Both the position numbers and the translations under genes were made by a program. DNA of 64,000 nt, from assembly GCA_947579605.1 (NCBI GenBank), contig OX388318.1, positions 23,236,098 through 23,300,097 on the forward strand, read 5' to 3'. The notes under the pieces were generated by a model. The model saw only the letters and a program-made list of their open reading frames with translations. It was not told the DNA's origin and ran no database searches. Shown here piece after piece: positions 1 through 12,974 of this stretch. This DNA comes from Athripsodes cinereus (taxonomy: Eukaryota > Arthropoda > Insecta > Trichoptera > Leptoceridae). Each line of letters opens with the position of its first letter. Within the stretch, counting starts at the first letter, position 1.

Positions 1-3000
1 TGCCAAAATATTAATAAAATCATCAGACCAACCTTTCAAAAATATACATATTATAATCATCATCTATTAATACACCGAAAAAAATACATCTATTCTATTC
101 TATTTTCCTCAAGGCCATCCACTCGTTTGCGAGTGATTTCTAATCATCAATTTATGATAAAGCTGTAAAATAAATAATACAATCGACAGATCATGATTGA
201 ACTGGCCAATATATTCATAAAATTATCACATCATAATATTACTGTCAATATTATATAAATATTCTATAAATCATTTTTATCAAAATCTATCAAAACACCC
301 ATATATGTAATCATCAGATCATGGACAGACATGTCAAAAATTCATTAAATCCTCAAATCGCGGAGAGACTGGTCAAACGTTTATATAATCGTCATATATT
401 ATCATATTATCATAACAAACATATCACAAATTCGTACGATTGTTAGACCATGAAAAAAATGACAAATTCGTGCAATCGTCAGATCATGACTGAACTGTCA
501 AAAACATTTATAAAATCATCAATTCATGGATGAGCTGACAAAAACATTCCTGTAAACATTTTGATCAAAATCCATCAAATATCCATACAATCGACCGAAC
601 ATAGTTAAACTGTCAAACATATTCATAAAATCATAACTTCATGGTAGACCTGCCAAAAACATTAACATAAAGGTTTTCATCAAAATAAATCAAAATACCT
701 TAATAATCGACCGAACATGAGTTAAAATTTATCAAAATACCCATATCTACGGTTGATCATCATTGAACTGCCAAATTTATTCATAAAATCATCGATTTAT
801 GGTAGACCTCTCATAAGTTTTGAAATGAGCATTTAAGTTAAAATTTATCAAACAAATATCAAATATTATCACTGACTCATGATTGATCTGTCAAATTTAT
901 TCATAAAATCATCGATTCATGGTAGTCCTGTCAAAAGATTTGAATTTTACATTTAAGTTAAAATTTATCAAATTACCCATATTACCGCTGAACCATAATT
1001 CAACTTATTCATAAAATCATCGCTTCGTGGTAGACCTGTCAAAAATATTGAATGAAACATTCCGATACAAAATTTATCATAATGCCCAAATCAACGGTTA
1101 ATCATGATTGAACTGTAAAATTTATTCATAAAATCATCGACCTGTAAAATTTTTAGCAATAAGCATTTCATTTGTAAATGATCAAAATGCCCATATTAAC
1201 TATGAATCGTGATTGAACTGTCAAATTTATTCATAAAATCATCGCATCATTGGAGACCTGTCAAATAAATTGAAATTAACATTTCGATCAAAATTTATCA
1301 AAATGCCCATATCAACGGTTAATCATTATAGAACTGTCAAATTTATTCATAAAATCCTTGCTTCGTGGTAGACCTGTCAAAAATATTGAAATAAACATGT
1401 CGATTAAAATTTATCTAAATGCCCATATCAAAGGTTAATCATTATAGAACTGTCAAATCTCTTCATAAAATCATCGCTTCGTAGTAGACCTGTCAAATTA
1501 TAGAAATTTAAATTTCGATCAAAGTTTATCAAAATGCCCATATCAACGGTAAATCATTATAGAACTGTCAAATTTATTCATAAAATCATCAATTCATGGT
1601 AGACCTGTCAAAAGTTTAGAATTGAGCATTTAAGTTAAAATTTATCAAAATACATATATAAACTGTGAATCATGATTGAACTGTCAAATTTGTTCATAAA
1701 ATCATCGGTTCATAGTAGACCTGTCAAAAGTTTTGAAATGAGCATTTCAGTTGAAATTTATCAAAATACCTATATAAACTGTGAATCATGATTGAACTGT
1801 CAAATTTATTCATAAAATCATCGCTTCGTGGTAGACCTGTCAAAAATATTGAAATTAACATTTCGATCATAAGTTATCAAAATGCCCATATCAACGGTTA
1901 ATCATGATTGAACTTTCATATTTATTCATAAAATCATCGCTTCGTGGTAGACCTGTCAAAAATATTGAAATTAACATGTCGATTAAAATTTATCTAAATG
2001 CCCATATCAACGGTTAATCATAATAGAACTGTCAAATTTCTTCATAAAATCATCGCTTCGAGTAGACCTGTCAAATTATAGAAATATAAATTTCAATCAA
2101 AGTTTATCAAAATGCCCATATCAACGGTTTATCATTATAGAACTGTCAAATTTATTCATAAATACATCGATTCATGGTAGACCTGTCAAAAATTTAGAAT
2201 TGAGCATTTTAGTTGAAAATGATCAAAATGCCCATATTAACTGATTGAACTGTCAAATTTATTCATAAAATTCAAATAGCTTCGTGGTAGACCTGTCAAA
2301 ACTATTGAGATTAACATTTCGATCAAAATTTATCAAAATGCCCATATTAACGGTTAATCACTATAGAACTGACAAATTTCTTCATAAAATCATCGCTTCG
2401 TAGTAGATCTGTCAAATAATTGAAATTAAAATTTCGATCGAAGTTTATCAAATGCCCATATCAACGATGAATCATTATAGAATTGTCAAATTTATTCATA
2501 AAATCATCGATTCAAGGTAGACCTGTCAAAAGTTTTGAAATGAGCATTTAAGTTGAAATTTATCAAAATACATATATAAACTGTGAATCATGATTGAACT
2601 GTCAAATTTATTCATAAAATCATCGCCTATCAAAAATATTCAAATTAACATTTCGATCAAAATTTATCAAAATGCCCATATAAACGGTTAATCACTATAG
2701 AACTGTCAAATTTCTTCATAAAATCATTGCTTCGTAGTAGACCTGTTAATATAATTGAAATTTAAATTTCGATCGAAGTTTATCAAAATGCCCATATCAA
2801 CGGAGAATCATTTTAGAATTGTCAAATTTATTCATAAAATCATCGATTCATGGTTGACCTGTCAAAAATATTGAAATAAATATATCGATCAAAATTTATC
2901 TAAATGCCCATATCAACGGTTAATTATTATAGAACTGTCAAATTTATTCATAAAATTCAAAAAGCTTCGTGGTAGACCTGTCAAAAATATTGAAATTAAC

Positions 3001-6000
3001 ATTTCGATCAAAATTTATCAAAATGCCCATATCCCCGGTTAATTATTATAGAACTGTCATATTTCTTCATAAAATCATCGCTCCGTAGTAGACCTGTCAA
3101 ATAATTGAAATTAAATTTCGATCGAAGTTTATCAAAATTGTCAATTTTGTTCTGTCTGAATTGTCAAATTTATTCATAAAATCATCGCTTCATGGTTGAC
3201 CTGTCATATTATATCGATCAAAATTTATCTAAATCCCCATATCAACGGTTAATCATGATTGAACTTTCATATTTATTCATAAAATCATCGCTTCGTGGTA
3301 TACCTGTCAAAAATATTGAAATTAACATTTCGATCAAAATTTATCAAAATGCCCATATCATCGGTTAATCATTATAGAACTGTCAAATTTATTCATGAAA
3401 TCATCGATTCATGGTAGACCTGTCAAAAGTTTTGAAATGAGCATTTAAGTTGAAATTTATTAAAATACTCTTTTTATCTGTGAATCATGATTGAACTGTC
3501 AAATTTATTCATAAAAACAACGATTCATGGTAGATCGGTTAAAAGTTTTAAATTGAGCATTTTAGTGGAATTTTATCAAAATGCCCATATCAACGGTTAA
3601 TCATTATAGAACTGTCAAATTTATTCATAAAATTAATCATCGCTTCATGGTTGACCTGCCAAAAATATTGAAATAAATATTTCGATCAAAATTTATCTAA
3701 ATGCCCATATCAACGGATAATCATGATTGAACTTTCATATTTATTCATAAAATCATCGCTTCGTGGTAGACCTGTCAAAAATGTTGAAATTAACATTTCG
3801 ATCAAAATTTATCAAAATGCCCATATCAACGGTTAATCATGATTGAACTTATGAAAGTTACTTAGAAATATGAATTTATTCATAAAATCATTGAAACCTG
3901 TGAAATTATTGAAATTAAAATTTCGATCAAAGTTTATCAAAATGCCCATATCAACGGTTAATCATTATAGAACTGTCAAATTTATTCATAAAATCATTGA
4001 TTCATAGTAAACCTGTCAAAAATATTAAAATAAGCGTTTTAGTTTAAATTTATCAGAATACTCTTATTAACTGTGAATCATGATTGAACTGTCAAATTTA
4101 TTCATAAAATCATCGATTCATGGAAGACCTGTCAAAAATATTGAAATAAACGTTTTAGTTGAAATTTATCAAAATACCCTTATTCACTATGAATCATGAT
4201 TGAACTGTCAAATTTATTCATAAAATCTTTGCTGCGTGGTCTACCTGACAAAAAATTGAAATTAACATTTCGTTCAAAATGTCCATATCAACGGTTTATC
4301 ATTATAGAACTGTCAAATTTATTCATAAAATCATCGCTTCATGGTTGACCTAACAAAAATATTGGAAAAGCATTTCGATCAAAATTTATCTAAATGCCTA
4401 TATTAACGGTTAATCATGACTGAACTGTCAAATTTGTTCATAAAATCATCGATTCATGGTAGACCTGTCCAAAATTTTGAAATAAGTATTTTATTTGAAA
4501 ATTATCAAAATGACCATATTAACATGATTTAACTGTCAATTTTTTTCTTAAAATCATCGCTTCATGGAAGACCTGTCTAAAGTTTTGAAATATGCATTTA
4601 GTTGAAATTTATCAAATAACCCTTATTAGCTGTAAATCATGATTGAACTGTCAAATTTATTCATAAAATCAACGATTCATGGTAGACCGGTTAAAAGTTT
4701 TAAATTGAGCATTTTAGTTGAATTTTATCAAAATTCCCATATTAATTATCCCACAGTTAATACTGTTAATCATGATTGAACTGTCAAATTTATTCATAAA
4801 ATCATCGCTTCATGGTTGAACTGTCAAAAATATTGAAATAAATATATCGATCAAAAATTATCTAAATGTCCATATCAACGGTTAATTATTATAGAACTGT
4901 CAAATTTCTTCATAAAATCATCGCTTCGTAGTAGACTTGTCAAATTATTGAAATTTCGTTCATAGTTTAAAAAAATTCCCTTATCAACGGTTAATCATTA
5001 TAGAACTGTCAAATTTGTTCATAAAATCATCGATTCATGGTAGACCTGTCAAAAGTTTAGAATTGAGCATTTTAGTTGAAATTTATCAAAATGCCCATAT
5101 TAACTGTAAATCATGATTGAACTGTCAAATTTATTCATAAAATTCAAAAAGCTTCGTGGTAGACCTGTCAAAAATATTGAAATTAACATTTCGATCAAAA
5201 TTTATCAAAATGCGCCCATATCAACGGTTAATTATTATAGAACTGTCATATTTCTTCATAAAATCATCGCTCCGTAGTAGACCTGTCAAATAATTGAAAT
5301 AAACATGTCGATTAAAATTTATCTAAATGCCCATATCAAAGGTTAATCATTAAGAACTGTCAAATCTCTTCATAAAATCATCGCTTCGTAGTAGACCTGT
5401 CAAATTATAGAAATTTAAATTTCGATCAAAGTTTATCAAAATGCCCATATCAACGGTAAATCATTATAGAACTGTCAAATTTATTCATAAAATCATCGCT
5501 TCATGGTTGACCTGTCATATTATATCGATCAAAATTTATCTAAATCCCCATATCAACGGTTAATCATGATTGAACTTTCATATTTATTCATAAAATCATC
5601 GCTTCGTGGTATACCTGTCAAAAATATTGAAATTAACATTTCGATCAAAATTTATCAAAATGCCCATATCATCGGTTAATCATTATAGAACTGTCAAATT
5701 TATTCATGAAATCATCGATTCATGGTAGACCTGTCAAAAGTTTTGAAATGAGCATTTTAGTTGAAATTTATTAAAATACTCTTTTTATCTGTGAATCATG
5801 ATTGAACTGTCAAATTTATTCATAAAATCAACGATTCATGGTAGACCGGTTAAAAGTTTTAAATTGAGCATTTTAGTTGAATTTTATCAAAATTCCCATA
5901 TTAATTATCCCACAGTTAATACTGTTAATCATGATTGAACTGTCAAATTTATTCATAAAATCATCGCTTCGTGGTATACCTGTCAAAAATATTGAAATTA

Positions 6001-6776
6001 ACATTTCGATCAAAATTTATCAAAATGCCCATATCAACGGTTAATCGTGATTTAACTGTCAAATTTATTCATAAAATCATCGCATCATTGGAGATCTGTC
6101 AAAAATATTGAAATTAACATTTCGATCAAAATTTATCAAAATGCCCATATCAACGGTTAATCGTGATTTAACTGTCAAATTTATTCATAAAATTATCGCA
6201 TCATTGGAGATCTGTCAAAAATATTGAATTGAAGTTGAAATTTATCAAAATACCCAGTGAATCATGATTGAACTGTCAAATTAATTCATAAAATCATCGC
6301 TTCATGGTTGAAATGTCAAAAATATTGAAATAAATATATCGATCAAAATGTATCTAAATGGCCATATCAACGGTTAATCATGATTAAACTTTCATATTTA
6401 TTCATAAAATCATCGCTTCGTGGTATACCTGTCAAAAATATTGAATTTAACATTTCGATCAAAATTTATTAAAATGCCCATATCAACGGTTAATCATTAT
6501 AGAACTGTCAAATTTATTCATGAAATCATCGATTCATGGTAGACCTGTCAAAAGTTTTGATATGAGCATTTTAGTTGAAATTTATTAAAATACTCTTTTT
6601 ATCTGTTTGGTTTTGGTTTTATTGTTTGGTTTTATCTGTTTATCTATCTGTATTGAACTGTCAAATTTATTAATAAAATCAACGATTCATGGTAGACCGG
6701 TTAAAAGTTTTAAATTGAGCATTTTAGTGGAATTTTATCAAAATGCCCATATCAACGGTTAATCATTATAGAACTG
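1..6776. repeat. Satellite array, about 116-bp monomer (part 1)
   Basis: Roughly 55-60 head-to-tail monomers of about 116 bp. For example, the motif TTCATAAAAT recurs at 6068 and 6184. Each unit carries recognisable blocks: GAACTGTCAAATTTATTCAT, AAAATCATCG, GTAGACCTGTCAAA, a block like ATTTCGATCAAAATTTATC, and AATGCCCATATCAACGG. The first 800 bases or so are the most diverged. From about 840 to 6780 the units are closely related but differ in block variants (CTTCGTGG versus ATTCATGG; ATTATAGAAC versus ATGATTGAAC) that are shuffled among neighbours. There is no coding potential. The array continues off the left edge of the window. Confidence 0.95.
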
Positions 6777-6780
6777 TTAA

Positions 6781-8947
6781 CTCTTATCCGTTCCCTAGGA
6801 TAAAGTCAGTCAGACGATCTCTACACCCTGCGCGGCCTCCATACAAATACTATGCAAATGCTCACATTCCGCGTGATTTATTTATCGTCATTTTACCTAT
6901 TTAATTACATCATAACACAATGATTGTGTTTCAATAATATAAAAGACACTTTCAAAATTTGGAATAATGCTATGTTATTGGTTTTAAACATCACAAAGAC
7001 CTTAAGATGAATAAAAAAACAATGCGTTTATTAGACAAAAAAAAACAATGAATATATCATTTGACTCAAGTTGAAATAATGCGCAGTACAAAATGTGTAA
7101 ATGACAATAGATATAGAAGAATAATATGGAATAGATTGATTCATTGTTTTTGACATTTTTTTATAGAAAAAGGTATGTACTTAAGTACTTAGCAGAGTCT
7201 CAGTAATAAAAATAGGGTTGTTAAATCTTAAAAACATTATAATGAATGAAATACCATGCAGACGGAAAACAATGATGACAATAAAAATAAAAAACCATTA
7301 TGAAACAAAGAAATGAAACAATAATGTGCAATTGTTAAATGCACTAGTGAAGGATGACTCAAATATTCATTGTGGTTTTCAAAATAATTCTTTGTGGTTA
7401 CGCAATTTAGAGATCACCCAAAAAATGATTATCCATAGCATTCAAAAAACCATTGTAAAACTAATATTCAAAAATAATGCACACTTCAGTGTTTAAAAAA
7501 AAGAATAGTCTATTGTTATTATCGTAGATTATTATTTGTGTATTTAGAAATACATTCTACATAGTATGTATTAGTAAAACTTAAATGGTAGTCTTTGAGT
7601 TTTTTTATTATTATTGAAATAAAAAGTGTGTGAGCTACTACGTGTTACCCGTATTTCATTATACTTTAGATTTGACTTTAAGGTATAAAACCCATAATTT
7701 AGTTTTTACGGCACGGGAAGGACAACCTGTATAATAATTTTATGCAGTTAATTTAGCAAATAATCGTAAAACAAAACACACTATCATACAAGTATTTTAT
7801 ATTACATGATTCATAAGTTGTAATTTTGTACTGACACGGAGAGGGCGACTTGTATATTTATTACACATAGTTCATCTGCTGACTAACTGAATTACAACAC
7901 ATTTATTATAATTTATTTTTAAAAAAAATCTCCATCATAACTGGTGATATAGTATTTGCAGTATCAATTTTATTACCAAAATTTAGCATTTTTTACCAAA
8001 TCGTTTTTTTATTAGACTAAATTTAAACATTGTTTCTTTCGCTTAAAGTTTCTGATCGAAAAAAATCGTTTTTCTTAGCGAAAAGGACGCTGAATTCTGT
8101 ACAAATGTTGTATCACGATTTCATATGAGAAAATCCATTTTCATTGCAAGTATTGCTTCTACTAGCCATTTGATGCAAGGAAACAGATCGAAAAAACTAT
8201 GTTTCAAAATAAATGTCTGGCATTTGGTCCTCTTCGTCTATTTCATGTGAGATTAGCGTGAGAAGAAAGATTCTTATTCAACAAAATGAGATCTTATTGA
8301 ACATAAAATCTTAAAATAATGAAATATTGAAATCAATGCAGACAAATACGTAATATTATTTGAATAATTTAATTTATTTATGAATGTGCACATGTAAATA
8401 TGTATTATGTAAGTAAATAAATATAATATATTATGTTCACAATTAATAAATTATGTTTTTTCCCACATTTTTGTCAGTAACACTGAAAAAAGGTCTAATA
8501 ATGACAAGATTGAGATTTCATAGATTCTGTGAAAGATTTATTATATCACTAATGACTACAAAAACTATTTTTTGCTGTAAAATTATTACCTATAATAATG
8601 TGACTGTACACAATATAAAAAAAAACAATTCTTACAAACATAATTTAAACACTTTGTAGAACTCATCACAGCTGGAATTCATAAAATATAAATGAATACT
8701 TTACTCAAAACAGCTGAAATGTGTTGGTAATTTTAGCGGCCCTAGAGAACGGTCTCCGTATTATTTTTGAAAAAGTTAAATAAAATCGATTTTAAGAACT
8801 AAAATCCAACTTTTTTTTCATAAATAGTTTACTGACAAATCATTCCAGGAATACTGAAAATTTTTTGGCGATTAAGTGATAATTAGTAGTATTTTTATTG
8901 ATTTTCCAATCGATTTTGCCGCGGAGGCCCCAAAAAACGGATGGCGG
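6781..8947. mobile_element. Non-autonomous element inserted at TTAA (piggyBac-like?)
   Basis: This 2.17-kb block interrupts the satellite and is bounded on both sides by TTAA (6777-6780 and 8948-8951). Joining the flanks restores a normal satellite monomer, so it is an insertion with a TTAA target duplication, the signature of the piggyBac superfamily. The two ends share a short inverted ATCCGTT motif (left CTCTTATCCGTT; right end reads inward CCGCCATCCGTT), but long perfect terminal repeats are not visible. The interior is AT-rich with no recognisable transposase. A degenerate stretch at about 7690-7870 resembles the GGCACGG-containing short element seen elsewhere in this window. The insertion is well supported; the superfamily is inference. 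Confidence 0.7.
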
Positions 8948-9796
8948 TTAAATTTATTCATAAAATCATCGTTTGAAAATCATGGCATGTCAAAAATATT
9001 GGAAGAAACATTTCGATAAAAATATAATGCCCATATCAACGGTTAATCATGATTGTCTTGATTAAAGACAACACGATTGAAATAAGCATTTTATTTGAAA
9101 ATGATCAAAACGACCATATTTTTGATTGAACTGTCAAATTTATTAATAAAATCATCGATTCATGGTTGACCTGTTAAAAGTTTTGAATTTTGGATTTTAG
9201 TTCAAATTTATCAAATAACCCATATTAACTGTGAATCATGATTACACTGCCAAATTTATTCATAAAATCATCGATTCGTGGTAGACATGTCAAAAATTTT
9301 GAAATAAGCATTTTATTTGAAAATTATCAAAATGCCCATATTATAATGGATTGAATTGTCAAATTTATTTATAAAATCATTTATAAAATTTATAAAATCT
9401 CTCAAAATGTTTGAAATAAGCATTTTAGTTGAAATTTATCAAATAACCCATATAAAGTGTGAATCATGATTGATCTGTCAAATTTATTCATGAAATCATC
9501 GCTTCGTGGTAGACCTGTCATATTATTGAAATTAAAATTTTAGTAAAAATTTATCAAAATGCCCATATCAACGGTAAATCTGTGAATCATTGAACTGTCA
9601 AATTTATTCATAAAATCATCGATTCCTGGTAGACCTGTCAAAAGTTTTGAAATGAGTATTTTAGTTGAAATATATCAAAATACTCTTATGAACTGTGAAT
9701 CATGATTGAACTGTCAAATTTGTTCATATAATCATTGCTTCGTGGTAGACCTGTCAAAAGTTTGAAATTTATTAAAATAACCTTATTAACTGTGAA
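8948..9796. repeat. Satellite array, part 2
   Basis: This continues the same 116-bp satellite after the TTAA insertion. The monomers are more diverged than in part 1, with indels (for example around 9360-9420), as expected towards the edge of an array. It ends at 9796, where a second element is inserted. Confidence 0.92.
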
Positions 9797-9798
9797 TA

Positions 9799-11173
9799 GG
9801 GAACTTGCACATATTTTTTTTATTCTTCAAAATCATAAATAAAGTAATCAGTAACACATATCGGTAATTTTTTTATTCGATACGTTGCTTAGTTTCTGTT
9901 TTATAGCATTTTGAAATTTCGATTTTTGAACTTCCGCGAAAACGCCACATCCGAACGCGCCATTTTGATGACGTCATATGTCCCTTCGATCTCTCTGTCT
10001 ACAGATGCTTAGTACATTTCGTAGTATATACGAGTATCTATTGGTTTGACGAGGTTATTTACTGTTGTGGTTTGGGTTTGAACGCTTTTTTTGCCAAAAA
10101 CTTCAATATGATTAAATTTTTACGTATAAACATACATCAGTTCCTATTTTTTTATTTAGTTATAATGACGAAAAACGATTTTCTCAAGGGGCGATTGAAT
10201 ATTTATCATGCATAATTAAGCCCGCCAGTAGGCGCTTTAACTTTGTCTTATAATGTTATTACTAATTTGTAAAGTGCAATACAACATTGTGTAATTATTA
10301 CATAATATTCAATGGCAATCAATTTTCCATAATTTTTAGGTTCGATTAGTGATTACAGGTTATATAATACGCCATTACTTTTCTGTACTGGGTGCATGGT
10401 CGGAGTGAACGAACATCCTGCTAAAAAAATCTGTCCAATGTTATTGGAAAAAATCAAAGTTGGTTGAAATTAGCACAGAAGTTAAATTTTATAACTTGTG
10501 CTGAATTGAGTCATCGATCATCTACAAATAATATATCCACAGCGAGTGAGTTTCTGACAGCCAGTGTGTCAAAACCAAAAGATTTTTATTGTAAATCATA
10601 TCGTATTTTAAGGATATAATAACAAATGTCGACACTACAAGCATCCACTACTTGATAGATATGTTCATTTATAACAATATTGATACTGTGAATGATTTTG
10701 TTTGTTTTGTCATTGGGCGATAGATATGGAAAGCTGCAAAGAAGTCGCTGAACTTACAGTACAGTAAGAGGCTTACAATATCGGCATGCGTAGAAATAAT
10801 TTATTCGGTGTCGTATAAGTTAGGTATATTTGTACATCTTGGACTACACAATATTTGTATGATCTTTTTGGAAACTTTTTGTAATATTTACCTCCTTCCA
10901 AAATGTTAAAAACCGGACTCAAATACCAAGCGATTGTTAATCCCATACATTAACGATAAACAACAAAACATCACTCAGGACATGTGACGTCACAAATGCA
11001 ATAACCATCGACATGGCGTTCAAACAGCGGGCGAAAAATCGTGATTTTATTTATTAAAATAATAAATGAAAAATATTTATTTTTGAGTTTTAATCAAAAT
11101 ATAATCGATATATAACCTTTTTTCTACCTAATTAATGCATTTCACAAAATATTCCTCTCGAGTGCAAGTTCCC
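9799..11173. mobile_element. Non-autonomous TIR element with TA target (1375 bp)
   Basis: The element begins GGGAACTTGCAC and ends GTGCAAGTTCCC, a 12-bp perfect terminal inverted repeat. It is flanked by TA at 9797-9798 and 11174-11175, and the satellite resumes directly on both sides. Subterminal regions at both ends contain a GTGACGTCA/GACGTCAT-type motif (about 9970 and 10985) and a region about cells of GCGCCATTTTGATGACGTCA, so the ends may be imperfectly related over a longer distance. No transposase-like frame is visible. A TA duplication fits Tc1/mariner-type transposons, but these ends do not match the mariner at 48.4 kb. A short match to the right end (TCGAGTGCAAGTTCC) occurs near 53423. 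Confidence 0.75.
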
Positions 11174-11175
11174 TA

Positions 11176-11870
11176 TTATGATTGGACTGTCAAATTTGTT
11201 CATCAAATCATCGCTTCGTGGCAGACCTGTCAAAAGTTTTGAAATATGCATTTTAGTTGAAAATTTATCAAATAACCCATATTAACTGTGAATCATGATT
11301 GAACTGTCAATTTTTTTCATAAAATCATCGCTTCGTGGTAGACCTGTCAAAAATATTGATAAAAACATTTCAATCTAAATTTATGAAATAACACATTCAG
11401 TCGTCAACGTCATATCAAGATCGAACTTTCAAATTATTTATTCATAAAATTTTTACATCATGGTAGACCTGTCACTAATAATCATATAAGCGAATTGATC
11501 AAAATGTATCATATTATTTACTGTCAATTTTATTCATTAAATCATCGCTTCATGTTAGATTTGTGTAAAATAATGATATAAACATTTCGATCAAAATTCA
11601 TGTATAAACCCATACAATTGTCAAATCATGATCGAACTGTCGAATTTATTCATTAAGAAGATGTAAACATCATGGTAGACCTGTCATAAATTATCATTTA
11701 AGCAACTTGATCAAAATGAATCACAATACCTTGATCAAATTCTAAATAACTTGATCTAATTCAAAATACCTTGATCAAATTCTAAATAACAAAAAAATAC
11801 CGTGATCGAATTCTAAATAACAAATAGCTTGATCATTTTTTTTTAAATGTTGTTTCACATTGGAAAATCA
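11176..11870. repeat. Satellite array, part 3, decaying edge
   Basis: The first two or three monomers are clear. After about 11400 the units become strongly diverged, and from about 11730 they are replaced by short repeats of the type TTGATCAAATTCTAAATAAC. This appears to be the true right-hand edge of the satellite array. Confidence 0.85.
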
Positions 11871-11939
11871 ACTTTAACAATATTTTTGGATATTTTAAAT
11901 ACTTTATTAGTCGATTTTATTAAATTATCATAAAAAAAA

Positions 11940-12083
11940 TCCTGTAATCCTACAAAGCACGAACCGTACTCAATTTTTGAGGGAGAAAATCAAATTATAA
12001 ACGATTGTGCAATATTGTAATTAATGTATATCTATACTGAATGTGTAAAATATTCTTAATAAATAAATATTTGAATTTGAATT
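11940..12083 (+). mobile_element. LINE 3' terminal fragment ending in TTGAAT repeats
   Basis: A short block ends in AATAAATATTTGAATTTGAATTT, the same kind of tail that closes the reverse transcriptase element at 44.17-44.20 kb. It is probably a heavily 5'-truncated relative of that LINE. No coding sequence remains. Confidence 0.5.
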
Positions 12084-12152
12084 TCATCCTTCACGCCACA
12101 TCACTTTAGGGTAGGTAGATAAATAAGAAGACCAAATTATTATACATACATA

Positions 12153-12255
12153 CATACATCTTCTTCCCCTTGTCCTAGTTGGGTCGGGGGCCCATTGCGC
12201 CTAGGTACTTCCTCCAGAGATCCCTGTCCACTGCTGCTTCCAGGACCTCTGGCCA
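12153..12255 (-). pseudogene. LINE C-terminal fragment with ATGT-repeat tail
   Basis: Read on the minus strand, the fragment encodes GLEWPEVLEAAVD followed by a WRKYLGAMGPRPN-like end and a stop codon, then a (TATG)n tail at 12147-12162. A second copy lies on the plus strand at 34780-34945 with the same C-terminal reading and the same tail. The pattern (a conserved extreme C-terminus followed by a short tandem repeat) is typical of 5'-truncated non-LTR retrotransposons. The parent clade cannot be named from this piece. Confidence 0.6.
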
Positions 12256-12474
12256 CTCCAAACCAAATCTTTATATTATACCTATTTTTAAATATTCTAT
12301 ATAATAAACCTATTTTTAAATATTCTATTTGTCCATAATTAATATTCATCCACACAAACAGGCATTTTAAAAATAATATTAATTATGAAATGGGTCAAAT
12401 ATTGAACTTGTTCCTGCATACTTAGTTGTACAGTACTCACGACATAACATTGTAGGTATCATTAAGGCAAGGCG

Positions 12475-12650
12475 AGGCCTAACAAGACGAAAGACGTCTC
12501 TCTCGTAGTAGTAGTATAAAATAGTAGACGTATAGTAGAATAGTAGACGAATAGAAACGAATAGTAGAATAAAACATTTGTTTTATTTATATGGATTTTT
12601 ATCGCTATGTAATTCTACTACCTAAACACCGACACAGTGAATAAACCCCA
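12475..12650 (-). repeat. Dispersed repeat shared with 41.55-41.72 kb
   Basis: The blocks ACGAAAGACGTCTCTCTCGTA, AATAAAACATTT and GTGTCGGTGTTTAGGTAGTAG-like sequence recur in opposite orientation and order at 41555-41720. They contain GTAGTAG/ATAGTAG runs. It is a short non-coding repeat of unknown class. Confidence 0.5.
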
Positions 12651-12787
12651 TAGAATAATTCAAATTTATAATTTTACTTATTTTAGAGGTGCTAACTATG
12701 TAACAGTTTCTAGTCATTTTATTTTTTACTTGATTCACTACCTTATTTATATTGTTACATTTATTTAAAAACACGCTTTCGCTTGTT

Positions 12788-12819
12788 TGCATGCATGCAC
12801 ATGCTCGTGCATGCATGCA
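12788..12819. repeat. Short perfect inverted repeat, GCATGC-rich
   Basis: Two 13-bp perfect arms, TGCATGCATGCAC and GTGCATGCATGCA, are separated by 6 bp. The alternating purine-pyrimidine content could form a hairpin or Z-DNA. There is no adjacent gene. Confidence 0.6.
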
Positions 12820-12974
12820 CAAATAGTCATTTAAGTTTCAGACAATGAATAACTTTAAGTGCAGTTCAGCACGAATAATAATATATTCAAAATATTCGAT
12901 GCATCGATTAAGTAAACCACATGGGTGGCATTTCAGTAATATTTTTTTATTAAGACGAGGAGGATGACTAGTGA

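Noticed and set aside
1..6776. Regularly spaced repeats that could suggest a CRISPR array
   Set aside because: The whole 116-bp unit repeats head to tail with no unique spacers, and the context is eukaryotic.
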